Origin: Hyphomicrobiales bacterium
Lineage (GTDB): Bacteria > Pseudomonadota > Alphaproteobacteria > Rhizobiales > Beijerinckiaceae
Assembly: GCA_019237205.1 (NCBI GenBank)
Contig: JAFAHO010000086.1
Location: forward strand, 1-60,280
Direction of reading: 5' to 3'
DNA length: 60,280 nucleotides
Of the stretch, positions 29,637-38,574 are shown piece by piece. Under the pieces are notes generated by a model. That model was given only the letters and a program-made list of their open reading frames with translations. It searched no databases and was not told the origin of the DNA. Each line of letters starts with the position of its first letter. The first letter of the stretch is position 1. Position numbers and translations under genes: made by a program.

Positions 29637-30938
29637 TCAGAGCTTGCGGGGGGCGCCGGCGACATAGGTCTGGCGCACCGCGCGGTCGTCGCCCATCGTG
29701 ACCAGCACGAAAAGCTCGGCGTCGAGGTCGCCTTTCGCCGTCTCCATTCGATGCGCCATCGCCGGCGTCGCCCGGGCATCGAGCACGATAAGATCGGCTT
29801 CTTTTCCGGCCTCGATCGAACCGATCCGGTCGTCGAGGCCGAGCGCTCGGGCATTGCCGAGGGTCATCCGATAGAAGACCTGCGCCGCCGGCCAGGATTG
29901 ACGATTGAGCTGCAGCACCTTGTAGCCCTCGGCGGCCGTCCGCAGCATCGAATAGCATGTGCCGCCGCCAACGTCGGTGGCGAGCGCGACCCGCACGCCG
30001 GCCCGAACAAGACGAGCCTGGTCGAACAGGCCCGATCCGAGAAACAGATTCGACGTCGGGCAGAAGGCCGCAACGGACCGGGTCGCCGCGAGCGCGCCGA
30101 CTTCGGCCTCTTTGAGATGGATGCAGTGCCCGAAGACCGAGCGCGGTCCAAGCAGCCCTGCGCGATCATAGACGTCGAGATAGTTTCGCGCCCCGGGAAA
30201 GAGCCGGGCCACGAGCTCGATCTCCGCGTCGTTCTCGTCGAGATGCGTCTGAATGTACGCTTCCGGGAATTCGCGCGCCAGCGCGCCCGCGGCCTCCAGT
30301 TGCGCCTGGCTCGAGGTCACAGCAAAGCGCGGCGTGATCGCGTAGTCGATCCGTCCACGTCCGCGCCAGCGCTCGATCAACGCCTTGCTCTCGTCGTAGC
30401 CACGCTCAGCCGTGTCTCTGAGGGCCTCGGGCGCGTCGCGGTCCATCATCGTTTTGCCGGCAATCATGCGCGCGCCGAGCCGTTCGGAGGCCGCAAAAAA
30501 CGCCTCGACCGACTGCGGATGGACCGTGCAATAGACCATCGCCGTCGTTGTGCCGCAGCGGATGAGCTCCTCGAGAAAGAATTCTGCGATCCTCGCACAA
30601 TGACCGTGATCGGCGAATTTCTGTTCCTCGACGAACGTGTAGTTGTGCAGCCAGTCGAGAAGCTGCGCGCCGTAGGAGCCGATCACCTGTGTCTGCGGAT
30701 AGTGGATGTGGGCATCGATGAATCCGGGCATCACTAGCGAGCCCGAATGGTCATCGACAGGCGCTCCTTCCGGAGCGTCAGCGAGAACGTCGCGCGCTTC
30801 GCCGACTGCCTCGATCAGCCCGTCGCGGACGAGGACGGCGCCGTCGTCGAGATAGTGGCGCGCACTCAATCCGGCCGCCGCAGGGTCGTCGGTGAACGAA
30901 ACAATCCGGCCGCGAATGATTCGCGCACTCGCGCTCAC
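29637..30938 (-). CDS. guaD: Guanine deaminase
   Basis: Zinc amidohydrolase turning guanine into xanthine and ammonia (433 residues). The metal-site motif HxH is in MPGFIDAHIHYPQTQVIGSYG, the guanine-specific stretch LDWLHNYTFVEEQKFAD follows, and other ligands lie in QTHLDENDAEIE and FGHCIHLKEAE, with the final Asp in ALATDVGGGT. It overlaps the upstream puuE-uraD gene by 4 bases (ATGA), linking purine deamination to urate and allantoin breakdown. Confidence 0.95.
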   Translation of the reverse strand: MSASARIIRGRIVSFTDDPAAAGLSARHYLDDGAVLVRDGLIEAVGEARDVLADAPEGAPVDDHSGSLVMPGFIDAHIHYPQTQVIGSYGAQLLDWLHNYTFVEEQKFADHGHCARIAEFFLEELIRCGTTTAMVYCTVHPQSVEAFFAASERLGARMIAGKTMMDRDAPEALRDTAERGYDESKALIERWRGRGRIDYAITPRFAVTSSQAQLEAAGALAREFPEAYIQTHLDENDAEIELVARLFPGARNYLDVYDRAGLLGPRSVFGHCIHLKEAEVGALAATRSVAAFCPTSNLFLGSGLFDQARLVRAGVRVALATDVGGGTCYSMLRTAAEGYKVLQLNRQSWPAAQVFYRMTLGNARALGLDDRIGSIEAGKEADLIVLDARATPAMAHRMETAKGDLDAELFVLVTMGDDRAVRQTYVAGAPRKL

Positions 30939-32356
30939 GGCAGGATGTCCTTGAGCCGCAGCGCAGCGATGCGGTCGATCTCGGCCAGCGCCGTTGCGGC
31001 TTCGGCGCCGGGGCTATTGTCCAAGCGCCGCTCGAAGCTCGCCAATATGTCGGCTTTGCTCTTGCCCTTGACCGCCATGATGAATGGAAAGCCAAAACGA
31101 TCGCGATAGGACTCGTTGAGCGTTGTGAATTTTGCAAGCTCGTCGGGGATGAGCCGGTCGAGCCCCGCGCTCGCCTGCTCTCCGGTCGATTCTGCGGTCA
31201 GCGTTTTCGCCTGGGCAAGCCTTCCGGCGAGGTCCGGGTGGGCAAGAATGAGCGCGCGCTTCTGCTCCTCGTCGCCTTTCGCCGCCGCGGCAGCCATCGC
31301 CGCAGCAAGTCCCGCCGCCGTATCGGCGTCGCTCGTGAGGCCAGCGTCGTAAGCCGCCGCCGCGATCCACGGCGAATGCTCGTAGACGCCGCCGAAGCGC
31401 TCGATGAAGAGCGTGCGGGTAAGGCGTGAAGGCTTCCAGCCCCCTTGCGGCCGGTGACGGCGAATCCAGTGTCGTGCGACGTCGAGCCGGGTCGGCGTCC
31501 AGACGCGGTCATGGCTCAGGACGTAGTCGATGAAGCGCGCCAGCGCGGCGGTCCGGCCGGGACGGCCGACAAGGCGGCAGTGCAGCCCGACCGAAAGCAT
31601 TTTCGGCGCGACGTCGCCTTCGGCGTAGAGCGTGTCGAACGAATCCTTGAGATAGGTGTAGAACTGGTCGCCGGAGTTGAAGCCCTGCGGCGTTGCAAAC
31701 CGCATGTCGTTGGAATCGAGCGTATAGGGCGCGATCAACTGCGGGCCGCGGGGGCCTTCGAGCCAGTATGGCAGGTCGTCGGCATAGGAATCGGCGCAAT
31801 AGAGGAATCCGCCCTCCTCCATGCTGAGCCTGATGGTGTTGAGCGACGAGCGGCCCTGATAGAAGCCCAGTGGCCGCGCGCCCGCGACTTCGGCATGGAT
31901 GCGCACCGCCTCGGCGATATGGCGCGCCTCGACCTCGGGCGGCGTATCGCGATAGTCGATCCACTTCAGCCCGTGGGTCGCAATCTCCCAGCCGGCCTCG
32001 TTCATGGCGTCGACCGCCTCCTTATTGCGCGCCATCGCGGTGGCGACCGCGTAGACGGTTACGGGCACGGAGCGCTCGGTGAAGATGCGATGCAGGCGCC
32101 AGAACCCGGCCCGGGAGCCGTATTCGTAAATCGACTCCATGTTCATGTGCCGCATGCCCGGCCAAGGCGCGGCGCCGACGATTTCCGATAAGAATGCTTC
32201 GGAAGCCGCGTCGCCATGCAGAATGTTGTTCTCGCCGCCCTCCTCGTAATTGATGACGAACTGCACCGCGACGCGCGCCTTCATCGGCCAGTCGGCGAAC
32301 GGTGGCGTACGGCCGTAACCGACCATGTCGCGTGGATAAGTCTCGCTGTCCGTCAT
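30935..32356 (-). CDS. puuE: Fused allantoinase (PuuE type) and OHCU decarboxylase (UraD)
   Basis: A 473-residue fusion of two purine-catabolism steps. Residues 1-305 are the metal-independent, polysaccharide-deacetylase-like allantoinase PuuE (MVGYGRTPPFADWPMKARVA, then ATHGLKWIDYRDTPPE and FYQGRSSLNTIRLS). Residues about 312-473 are the decarboxylase that makes S-allantoin, with its catalytic HPDLAG motif and the terminal NESYRDRFGFPFIMAVKGKS segment. The order is PuuE first and UraD second, the usual fused arrangement. Allantoin made by one domain could be passed to the other. UraH and the urate oxidase are not in the window. Confidence 0.95.
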   Translation of the reverse strand: MTDSETYPRDMVGYGRTPPFADWPMKARVAVQFVINYEEGGENNILHGDAASEAFLSEIVGAAPWPGMRHMNMESIYEYGSRAGFWRLHRIFTERSVPVTVYAVATAMARNKEAVDAMNEAGWEIATHGLKWIDYRDTPPEVEARHIAEAVRIHAEVAGARPLGFYQGRSSLNTIRLSMEEGGFLYCADSYADDLPYWLEGPRGPQLIAPYTLDSNDMRFATPQGFNSGDQFYTYLKDSFDTLYAEGDVAPKMLSVGLHCRLVGRPGRTAALARFIDYVLSHDRVWTPTRLDVARHWIRRHRPQGGWKPSRLTRTLFIERFGGVYEHSPWIAAAAYDAGLTSDADTAAGLAAAMAAAAAKGDEEQKRALILAHPDLAGRLAQAKTLTAESTGEQASAGLDRLIPDELAKFTTLNESYRDRFGFPFIMAVKGKSKADILASFERRLDNSPGAEAATALAEIDRIAALRLKDILP

Positions 32357-32469
32357 CCTGTGATCCCTCGCCCTCCTCGAAACCGAAGCTACGACAGGAT
32401 CCTTGTTTGCTCCAGTCCGGCAAATGCTTCAAAGAGACGCCGCAGACTTCGCCGGCCGAAAAGAGAGCC

Positions 32470-33267
32470 ATGACGGACATCGCCCTCCAGATCGAACCGC
32501 CTTTCGCGCGCATCGTCCTCAACCGGCCGGAACGCCGCAATGTGATCTCGCGAGCGATGTGGCGCGCGCTGCCGGCGATCCGCGCGGCGATCGAGGCCCG
32601 CGAGGATGTTCTCGTCGCCTTGATCGAGGGCGCCGGCGGGCATTTCAGCGCCGGCGCCGACATCGCCGAATTCGATGCGGCCTATCGCGACGCAGCCGCC
32701 GCGCGCGACTACGGCGACGCCGTTCAGGATGGCCTTAAGGCGCTCATCGACCTCGACCGTCCGACGATCGCGGTCTTGCGCGGAAACGCGGTCGGCGGCG
32801 GCCTCGGGCTGGCGATGGCGTGCGATCTGCGCTTTTGCGCAGCCGACGCCTATCTCGCCGTGACGCCGGCGAAACTCGGCCTTGTTTACGGTCATGCCGA
32901 GACGCGCCGCCTCGTCGAATTGGTCGGGCCGTCGCGGGCGAAGGACCTTCTGTTCACCGGGCGGCGGATCGAGACCGAAGAGGCGCTGGCCGTCGGGCTG
33001 ATCGACCGAAGGGTCGAGACCGCCCTTGAGGAGACGGTCCTGGGATACGCGCGCGGGCTCGCGGAACTCAGCCAGACGTCGATCCGGGGCGCCAAGCGCG
33101 CAGTCGACGGCATCTCCGCCGGCATGACCTTCGAGACGCCCGCCTATCGGGCGCTCACGGAATCCGCCGCGCTGGGGCCGGATTTCGCGGAGGGACGCGC
33201 GGCCTTCGCGGAGAGACGGCCTCCGAGATTCTCCTTTCGGGGCCCGACAGTCCCGCTGAAAGGATAG
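32470..33267 (+). CDS. Enoyl-CoA hydratase/isomerase family protein
   Basis: A 265-residue crotonase-fold protein. The start at MTDIALQIEPPFARIVLNRPERRNVIS is in the family position. The oxyanion-hole segments are GGHFSAGADIAEFD and AVGGGLGLAMACDLRFCAADAYLAVTP in part, and the C-terminal helix closes with ALTESAALGPDFAEGRAAF. The usual catalytic glutamates are not clearly both present (KLGLVYGHAETRRLVELVG follows the second site), so the exact reaction is unclear. It is divergent from the puuE-uraD gene and starts 113 bases away; tauE follows after 2 bases. Confidence 0.9.
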   Translation: MTDIALQIEPPFARIVLNRPERRNVISRAMWRALPAIRAAIEAREDVLVALIEGAGGHFSAGADIAEFDAAYRDAAAARDYGDAVQDGLKALIDLDRPTIAVLRGNAVGGGLGLAMACDLRFCAADAYLAVTPAKLGLVYGHAETRRLVELVGPSRAKDLLFTGRRIETEEALAVGLIDRRVETALEETVLGYARGLAELSQTSIRGAKRAVDGISAGMTFETPAYRALTESAALGPDFAEGRAAFAERRPPRFSFRGPTVPLKG

Positions 33268-33269
33268 AG

Positions 33270-34055
33270 TTGTCCGTTGTTGTGCTTGCGCTGCTCGGGC
33301 TGGCGGGATTCGGCGCGGGCTTCGTCGACGCCATCGCTGGCGGAGGCGGATTGCTGACTTTGCCCTCGCTTGCGCTCGCCGGTCTCGATCCGGTCGCGGC
33401 GGTTGCGACGAACAAACTCGCAGGCACCCTCGGTTCGGGATCCGCGACACTGGCCTTCTGGCGCAAGGGCAAAATCGAGGTGGCGATGGCGCCCTCCGCT
33501 CTCGCCGCCGGCGCCGGCGCGGCGCTTGGCGCGCTCGCGCTGCCCTCGGCGCCACGCGCTCTTCTCGCTCAGGCGTTGCCGATCGTCCTCATCGCAGTTG
33601 CGCTCTACTTCGCTGTCGCGCCAAACCTCTCGGAGGCGCAACGGCATGCGCGTCTGCGGCCGGGCCTCTTCGCATCGACTCTCGCCCCCGCCGTCGGCTT
33701 CTATGACGGCGTGTTCGGGCCCGGCGCGGGATCCTTCTACATGATCGGTTTCGTCCTCTTGGCCGGCTTTGGGCTCACGCGCGCGATGGCGGGCTCGCGC
33801 TTCGCCAACTTTGGCAGCAACCTCGGGTCGCTGCTCATTTACGCCCTTTCGGGACAGATTCTGGTCCCGGCCGGATTGGCTATGGGGGTCGGCGCTTTCC
33901 TCGGCGCGCGACTCGGCGCTCATGCGGCGCTGCGGCACGGTGCGCGCCTTGTGCGGCCGCTGATCGTCGTCGTCAGTTGCTCGATGGCGCTCAAGCTCAT
34001 GTCGGCGCCGGGCGGGCTTTTCGCCTCTGCGTGGAAATTGGCGACCGGCGGTTGA
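33270..34055 (+). CDS. TauE/SafE-type (TSUP) membrane permease
   Basis: A 261-residue inner-membrane protein with about eight hydrophobic segments, of the TauE/SafE/TSUP family that exports sulfite, sulfoacetate or other organic anions. The two family repeats are visible: GFGAGFVDAIAGGGGLLTLPSL (about 10-32) and VGFYDGVFGPGAGSFYMIGF (about 140-160). It uses a TTG start 2 bases after the crotonase stop. The transported ion cannot be told. Its stop lies inside the rpsT promoter. Confidence 0.88.
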   Translation: MSVVVLALLGLAGFGAGFVDAIAGGGGLLTLPSLALAGLDPVAAVATNKLAGTLGSGSATLAFWRKGKIEVAMAPSALAAGAGAALGALALPSAPRALLAQALPIVLIAVALYFAVAPNLSEAQRHARLRPGLFASTLAPAVGFYDGVFGPGAGSFYMIGFVLLAGFGLTRAMAGSRFANFGSNLGSLLIYALSGQILVPAGLAMGVGAFLGARLGAHAALRHGARLVRPLIVVVSCSMALKLMSAPGGLFASAWKLATGG

Positions 34056-34080
34056 CGGGTTCCGGCGGAAGGACTTATAA
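34052..34080 (+). promoter_or_regulatory. Strong sigma-70 promoter of rpsT
   Basis: TTGACG and TTATAA are spaced by exactly 17 bases and overlap the TauE-gene stop codon. This is the closest match to the housekeeping consensus in the window. Transcription would begin near 34087, giving a leader of about 83 bases before rpsT. Confidence 0.65.
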
Positions 34081-34092
34081 GCTCGGCATCCA

Positions 34093-34124
34093 GGCTGGGC
34101 CGAAACCCGGCCTTATATGTTTTT
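34093..34124 (+). terminator. Hairpin plus T-run: TauE terminator or rpsT attenuator
   Basis: GGCTGGG, a CCGAAA loop and CCCGGCC form a 7-bp stem, followed by TTATATGTTTTT. It ends transcription from the crotonase-tauE operon, but it also lies just downstream of the likely rpsT start site, so it would be transcribed as part of the rpsT leader. Confidence 0.6.
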
Positions 34125-34169
34125 CAGACGATTGCGGCGCTTGACGCTGCGCTCAAAGGAATCCCGTTC

Positions 34170-34436
34170 ATGGCCAATACGAAGTCGGCCCAGAAAGCCG
34201 CTCGCCAGACCATCCGACGCACCACGGTCAACAAATCGCGCCGAAGCGAAATGCGCACCTATGTTCGCAAGGTCGAGGATGCGATCGCCTCCAAGGACCC
34301 CAAGGCCGCGGCGGAGGCTCTGAGCGAAGCCGAGCCGCGACTCGCGCGCGCCGCGCAGAAAGGCATCGTTCACAGGAACGCCGCCTCGCGCAAGATCTCG
34401 CGCCTGACCAAGCGGGTCAAAGCGCTCGCCGGCTGA
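34170..34436 (+). CDS. rpsT: 30S ribosomal protein S20
   Basis: Small-subunit protein S20 (88 residues), which binds 16S rRNA. The start [18 protein letters not shown], the strongly basic composition and the [16 protein letters not shown] end are diagnostic. It sits alone behind a strong promoter. In many alphaproteobacteria dnaA follows rpsT, but here a DUF3297 gene does. Confidence 0.98.
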   Translation: MANTKSAQKAARQTIRRTTVNKSRRSEMRTYVRKVEDAIASKDPKAAAEALSEAEPRLARAAQKGIVHRNAASRKISRLTKRVKALAG

Positions 34437-34503
34437 ACAGACGGCCATACGCTCCCGAAACGGGCGCTGCCGGCTGCGGGCCCTCGTCGAAAAACCCCGT
34501 CCG

Positions 34504-34773
34504 TTGACTGATTTTCCTCCCGATCGATTGTGCGTCGATCCGGCGAGCCCGTTCTATGACGAGGCGGCGCTTGCGCGCGGCGTCGGCTTTCGGTTCCGGG
34601 GCGTCGAGCGGCGCGTCATCGAAGAATATTGCATCAGCGAAAACTGGATCCGGGCGCCCGCCGGCAAGACCCGCGATCGCAGGGGCGCCCCGCTGCTGAT
34701 CAAGATGACGGGAGCGGTCGAGGCTTACTTCCTGGCGCCGGCGGCCGGCGGAACCGCTGCTGACGGAAACTGA
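34504..34773 (+). CDS. DUF3297 family protein
   Basis: An 89-residue protein of unknown function with the family start (F)PPDRLCVDPASPFYDEAALARGVGFRF and the core VEEYCISENWIR-type segment (here IEEYCISENWIRAPAGKT). The start codon is TTG; no earlier ATG suits the family length. It is small, soluble and without signal peptide. It follows rpsT after 67 bases and could share its transcript. Confidence 0.8.
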   Translation: MTDFPPDRLCVDPASPFYDEAALARGVGFRFRGVERRVIEEYCISENWIRAPAGKTRDRRGAPLLIKMTGAVEAYFLAPAAGGTAADGN

Positions 34774-34820
34774 CAGTCGCCGCGTCTAAAGGTGTCCCGG
34801 GTCAACCCGGAGGCCATCCC

Positions 34821-35186
34821 ATGTCCAATGTCAGTTTCATTCTTGCCTATGTCGACGACGTCGCCGCCAGCGAAGCGTTCTACGGCGCGATCCTGGGACG
34901 CGGCGCGATCGAATCCTCCCCGACGTTCGCCATGCTTCCCGCCGCGCCTGGTGTGATGCTGGGTCTGTGGAAGCGAGACGGCGTCAAACCGCCAGCCGCC
35001 GACGCGAGCGGCGAGATCGCCTTCACGGCAGCGAATGACGCCGAGGTCGACGTGCTGTACGCTGAGTGGCGCGCGCGCGGTGTCGCGATCGCGCAGGCCC
35101 CGACGACAATGGAGTTCGGCTACACGTTCGTCGCGCTCGATCCTAACGGCAGGCGGCTTCGCGTTTTCGCCCCTGCGGCGGATTGA
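34821..35186 (+). CDS. VOC/glyoxalase-fold protein
   Basis: A 121-residue member of the vicinal-oxygen-chelate superfamily. It has the beta-alpha-beta pattern SFILAYVDDVAASEAFYGAILG, then GVMLGLWKRDG, and the second module with VLYAEWRARGVAIAQAP and GYTFVALDPNGRRLRVFAP. Metal ligands are not certain: the first strand lacks the usual His. Activities in this fold range from glyoxalase and fosfomycin-resistance-like enzymes to binding proteins. A GGAGG ribosome-binding site precedes the ATG. Confidence 0.82.
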   Translation: MSNVSFILAYVDDVAASEAFYGAILGRGAIESSPTFAMLPAAPGVMLGLWKRDGVKPPAADASGEIAFTAANDAEVDVLYAEWRARGVAIAQAPTTMEFGYTFVALDPNGRRLRVFAPAAD

Positions 35187-35198
35187 GCAGCCAAAGCA

Positions 35199-35226
35199 GG
35201 CAAGGCCGTTCTGCTTCAGCCTTGCC
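35199..35226. terminator. Inverted repeat between convergent genes
   Basis: GGCAAGGC and GCCTTGCC form a perfect 8-bp stem around a 12-base loop. It lies 13 bases after the VOC gene and just past the cysK stop, so it may end transcription from both sides. There is no T-run on either side. Confidence 0.4.
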
Positions 35227-35241
35227 GCCCCGGCCTTGGTT

Positions 35242-36216
35242 TCAAAGCCCCTCGAACAGCGCGGTCGAGAGATAGCGCTCGGCGAACGAGGGAATGATGA
35301 CGACGATCGTCTTGCCCGCGTTCTCCGGCCGACGGCCGACGTCTATCGCGGCGGCGACGGCGGCGCCGGAAGAGATGCCAACTGGAATGCCCTCGAGCCG
35401 CGCCACGAGCCGCGCCGTGTCGAACGACGTCTGATTGCCCACCGCGATGATCTCGTCGATCACGCTGCGGTCCAAAATCGCCGGCACGAAGCCCGCGCCG
35501 ATTCCCTGGATCTTGTGCGGCCCCGGGGCGCCGCCAGAGAGGACCGGCGAGTCCTCCGGTTCGACTGCAACCATGCGCACGCTCGGCCTCCGACCCTTCA
35601 GAACTTCGCCAACGCCGGTGATCGTTCCTCCGGTCCCGACTCCCGAGACGACAATATCGACCTCGCCGTGGGTGTCGTTCCAGATTTCCTCGGCGGTCGT
35701 GCGACGATGGATCTCAGGATTGGCGGGGTTTTCGAACTGCTGGGGCATGACTGCCCCCGGCGTCGACGCGATGATCTCGTTCGCCTTGGCGATCGCGCCC
35801 TTCATGCCTTGCGCGGCCGGCGTGAGAACCAGCTCTGCGCCCAACAAGGCGAGCATCTTGCGCCGCTCGACGGACATCGATTCCGGCATCACGAGTATGA
35901 GCTTATAGCCGCGAGCCGCCGCCACGAATGCGAGCGCGATGCCTGTATTGCCTGACGTCGGCTCGACCAGAATCCCCCGGCCCTGAGAAATCTTGTCTTG
36001 GGCCTCGAGAGCGTCGATCATCGAAACGCCAATGCGGTCCTTGACGCTTCCGATCGGATTGAAGAACTCGAGCTTTCCCAGAAGGCGCGCGACGACGCCT
36101 TTTTCCCCGGCGATCCGATCCATGGCGACGAGCGGCGTGTCGCCGATTGTGTCCGTGATCGAGGCGTAAACTTTGCCGCGGCCTGGCGCGCGCTTTGCGC
36201 CCTCCGTCGTCGTCAT
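35242..36216 (-). CDS. cysK: Cysteine synthase A
   Basis: PLP-dependent O-acetylserine sulfhydrylase making cysteine from sulfide (324 residues). The PLP lysine is in [17 protein letters not shown], the substrate loop is [16 protein letters not shown], and the PLP-phosphate loop is [16 protein letters not shown]. The start at MTTTEGAKR follows a GGAGAAG ribosome-binding site, against an upstream in-frame codon without one. An Rrf2-type regulator lies 102 bases upstream on the same strand. Confidence 0.96.
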   Translation of the reverse strand: MTTTEGAKRAPGRGKVYASITDTIGDTPLVAMDRIAGEKGVVARLLGKLEFFNPIGSVKDRIGVSMIDALEAQDKISQGRGILVEPTSGNTGIALAFVAAARGYKLILVMPESMSVERRKMLALLGAELVLTPAAQGMKGAIAKANEIIASTPGAVMPQQFENPANPEIHRRTTAEEIWNDTHGEVDIVVSGVGTGGTITGVGEVLKGRRPSVRMVAVEPEDSPVLSGGAPGPHKIQGIGAGFVPAILDRSVIDEIIAVGNQTSFDTARLVARLEGIPVGISSGAAVAAAIDVGRRPENAGKTIVVIIPSFAERYLSTALFEGL

Positions 36217-36291
36217 CGCAGGCTTCTCCAGAAATGGCCGTCGGGCCGGCTTCGTCAGCACGGCCAGACGTTACTACTTTTCCCGGATTAC

Positions 36292-36299
36292 ATCTAGAT
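36292..36299. promoter_or_regulatory. Palindrome upstream of cysK, possible operator
   Basis: ATCTAGAT is a perfect 8-bp palindrome inside the AT-richer 102-base gap between the Rrf2 regulator gene and cysK, extended loosely to TTATCTAGATGTAA on the minus strand. It is the only clear dyad in that gap. Binding by the neighbouring regulator is a guess. Confidence 0.3.
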
Positions 36300-36318
36300 A
36301 ACGCCGCGAATATCAGCG

Positions 36319-36771
36319 TCAGATAGCAAAATCTCCGGTGGCCTTTTCGTCGTCGAGAACATGAGCCTGCTCCGCCTGGTCGCACATGGCTTCGACCGTG
36401 ATCGAGTCGAGATTGGCGAGGAAGGTCTCGCCGGCCTTGCGGACCGCGGGATCGATTACGCGCTCGAGCAGGAGCGAATTGGCGCCGAGATCGTCCGGAT
36501 CCGCCGTGCTCAACGACATTGCGGTGCGCACGATTTCGCCGACAGTAATTCGCCGGCGTTCGCGCGCGAGTTCATAGCCGCCGCGCGGTCCGCGCACGCC
36601 CTTGAGAATCTTGGCGTGAACGAGTCCCTGCAGCAAAGTCTCGAGGTGGCGCGGGGGCAGTTTGTGGCGCGCCGCCAAGGCCTTCGCCGCAACTGGCGAA
36701 GAGCGGGAATGTAGCGCCACATCGACAACGGCGGCGATGGCGAGAACGCTCCGTCGCGACAACAGGTTCAT
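36319..36771 (-). CDS. Rrf2-family transcriptional regulator without Fe-S cysteines
   Basis: A 150-residue winged-helix regulator. The Rrf2 N-terminus is seen in MNLLSRRSVLAIAAVVDVAL, the recognition region KALAARHKLPPRHLETLLQGLVHAKIL and the wing GVRGPRGGYELARERRRITVGEIVR. IscR, RirA and NsrR bind an Fe-S cluster with three cysteines near residues 90-110; here the region has only one Cys (AMCDQAEQ), so no cluster is expected. Such cluster-free members include CymR, the cysteine regulator that complexes with CysK, and here the next gene is cysK. The dut gene ends 2 bases before its start. Confidence 0.9.
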   Translation of the reverse strand: MNLLSRRSVLAIAAVVDVALHSRSSPVAAKALAARHKLPPRHLETLLQGLVHAKILKGVRGPRGGYELARERRRITVGEIVRTAMSLSTADPDDLGANSLLLERVIDPAVRKAGETFLANLDSITVEAMCDQAEQAHVLDDEKATGDFAI

Positions 36772-36772
36772 T

Positions 36773-37237
36773 TCATACCTCCTCGGATGAGCGCCCGGTC
36801 GAGCCAAATCCGCTTGAGCCTCGAGCGCTCGATGTGAGCCGCGCGCTCGCAATCAGAGCCACGCGTTCCACGGAACAAACGACGAGTTGCGCTATTCGCG
36901 CGCCGCGCCGAACCGCAAATGGCTTCTTTCCAAAATTGATCAGTATGACGCCGATCTCTCCACGATAATCCGCGTCGACCGTTCCTGGACTATTGAGAAC
37001 AGTCACTCCATCGTGCAGGGCAAGTCCCGACCGGGGACGGATCTGCGCCTCAAAACCCTTAGGCAACTCAACCGCCAGCCCGGTCGGGATCAATGCCCGC
37101 TCGCCGGGACCGAGGACGACCTCAGCGTCGACCGGCAATGCGGCCACGAGGTCCATCCCGGACGCATCTTCACTCCCATAGGACGGCAATTGCAAGCCCT
37201 CGGCATGGGGCATCTGGCTGTAAACAAGAGTGATCAT
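36773..37237 (-). CDS. dut: dUTP diphosphatase
   Basis: Trimeric dUTPase (154 residues) that removes dUTP and supplies dUMP. All five motifs appear in order: [30 protein letters not shown] with DADYRGEI in the centre, and the C-terminal Gly-rich [11 protein letters not shown] that closes over the nucleotide. It overlaps coaBC by 4 bases (ATGA) and belongs to the ubiE-ubiB-coaBC-dut run seen in related genomes. Confidence 0.97.
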   Translation of the reverse strand: MITLVYSQMPHAEGLQLPSYGSEDASGMDLVAALPVDAEVVLGPGERALIPTGLAVELPKGFEAQIRPRSGLALHDGVTVLNSPGTVDADYRGEIGVILINFGKKPFAVRRGARIAQLVVCSVERVALIASARLTSSARGSSGFGSTGRSSEEV

Positions 37238-38484
37238 TGACGCTTCGCCAGTTCGAGTACGAGGCGGCGCACGATTCTGTCGGCAACGTCCGCCTTGCTC
37301 ATTGACGGCCACGACTCCGCCCCGTTGGCGTCAATGAGCTGGACTTGATTCGTCTCGCCGCCAAAAGTGGACGTGCCCTTGGCCACGCTGTTGGCGACGA
37401 TTAAATCGCAGCCTTTACGGTGTAATTTGGCTCTCGCATTCGCGGCCACGTCCTCGGTCTCGGCAGCAAAACCAATCACGATGGTGGGCCGTGAAGCTTT
37501 GTCATTCGAGATTTCAGTAAGTATATCTGGGTTTTCTACAAGCCGGAGTGTGGGCGGACCCCGCCCGCCTTTCTTGATCTTGGCGCCGGCTTGAGTTTCG
37601 ACCCGCCAGTCTGCGACGGCGGCAGCTCCGATAAAGGCGTCGGCAGGCAGCGCGGCTTCGACCGCCGCCCGCATTTCCAACGCAGTTTCGACATGAATCA
37701 CAGTCGCGCCGGTCGGATCGGGCAGCGAAACCGGCCCGGAAACCAGCGTAACCCTTGCACTAGCGCCAACTGCGGCTTGCGCAATTGCATGACCCTGCCG
37801 GCCGGAGGACCGGTTGCCCAGGAACCGGACTGGGTCGATCGGCTCATGGGTCGGGCCCGACGTCACGATAATATGCCGGCCGCTCAGCGGCCCCATGCCG
37901 CCTGCGCGCCAATCATCGAGCGTCGCGCCGGAGGCAAGCGCCTGTTCGATCGCATCGATGATCGCGGGAGGCTCCGCCAGCCGGCCGGGACCGAATTCGC
38001 CGCACGCCATCGGGCCGGGCTCGGGGCCAACGAACAGGACGCCATCGGCCTTGAGGCGCTCGATGTTGCGCTGCGTCGCCGGATGCTCCCACATCCTGAC
38101 GTTCATGGCGGGAGCGACGAGGACACGCTTGTCGGTCGCCAGCAGCAAAGTGGTCGCTAGATCGTCGGCGAGCCCGCCGGCAATGCGGGCGAGAAGATTG
38201 GCGGTCGCCGGCGCGACCACGACGAGATCGGCGGCGCGCGATAGTTCGATATGGCCAATTAGCGACTCGTCCGTGAGGCTGAAGAGCTCATCGCGCACGG
38301 GCTCCCCGCTAAGCGTCGCGGCGGACAGGGGCGTGATGAAATGTTTCGCCGCCGCCGTCAGGACCACGCGCACGGTCGTCCCGCGATCGCGGAGTCGCCG
38401 GATCAGCTCCAGCGATTTGTACGCCGCAATGCCTCCCCCGACGAGGAGCAGAATTCGAGCGCTGGTGAGCGGTATGGCGGTCAT
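37234..38484 (-). CDS. coaBC: Bifunctional phosphopantothenoylcysteine decarboxylase/synthetase
   Basis: Joins phosphopantothenate to cysteine and decarboxylates the product in CoA synthesis (416 residues). The CoaC half (1-190) has [17 protein letters not shown], the FMN-site [12 protein letters not shown], and the [13 protein letters not shown] signature. The CoaB half (about 200-416) starts [27 protein letters not shown] and contains GAAAVADWR and KIKKGG. The start at [13 protein letters not shown] is chosen because the upstream frame has no similarity. Confidence 0.97.
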   Translation of the reverse strand: MTAIPLTSARILLLVGGGIAAYKSLELIRRLRDRGTTVRVVLTAAAKHFITPLSAATLSGEPVRDELFSLTDESLIGHIELSRAADLVVVAPATANLLARIAGGLADDLATTLLLATDKRVLVAPAMNVRMWEHPATQRNIERLKADGVLFVGPEPGPMACGEFGPGRLAEPPAIIDAIEQALASGATLDDWRAGGMGPLSGRHIIVTSGPTHEPIDPVRFLGNRSSGRQGHAIAQAAVGASARVTLVSGPVSLPDPTGATVIHVETALEMRAAVEAALPADAFIGAAAVADWRVETQAGAKIKKGGRGPPTLRLVENPDILTEISNDKASRPTIVIGFAAETEDVAANARAKLHRKGCDLIVANSVAKGTSTFGGETNQVQLIDANGAESWPSMSKADVADRIVRRLVLELAKRQ

Positions 38485-38574
38485 GAATCGAAGCCCGAGC
38501 TGAAAAAGAGAATGGGTTTCGCGTTCATTTCGCGGGCCCCACCTGCGTTCGAGGCGCAGTAACCGCAAATAATT

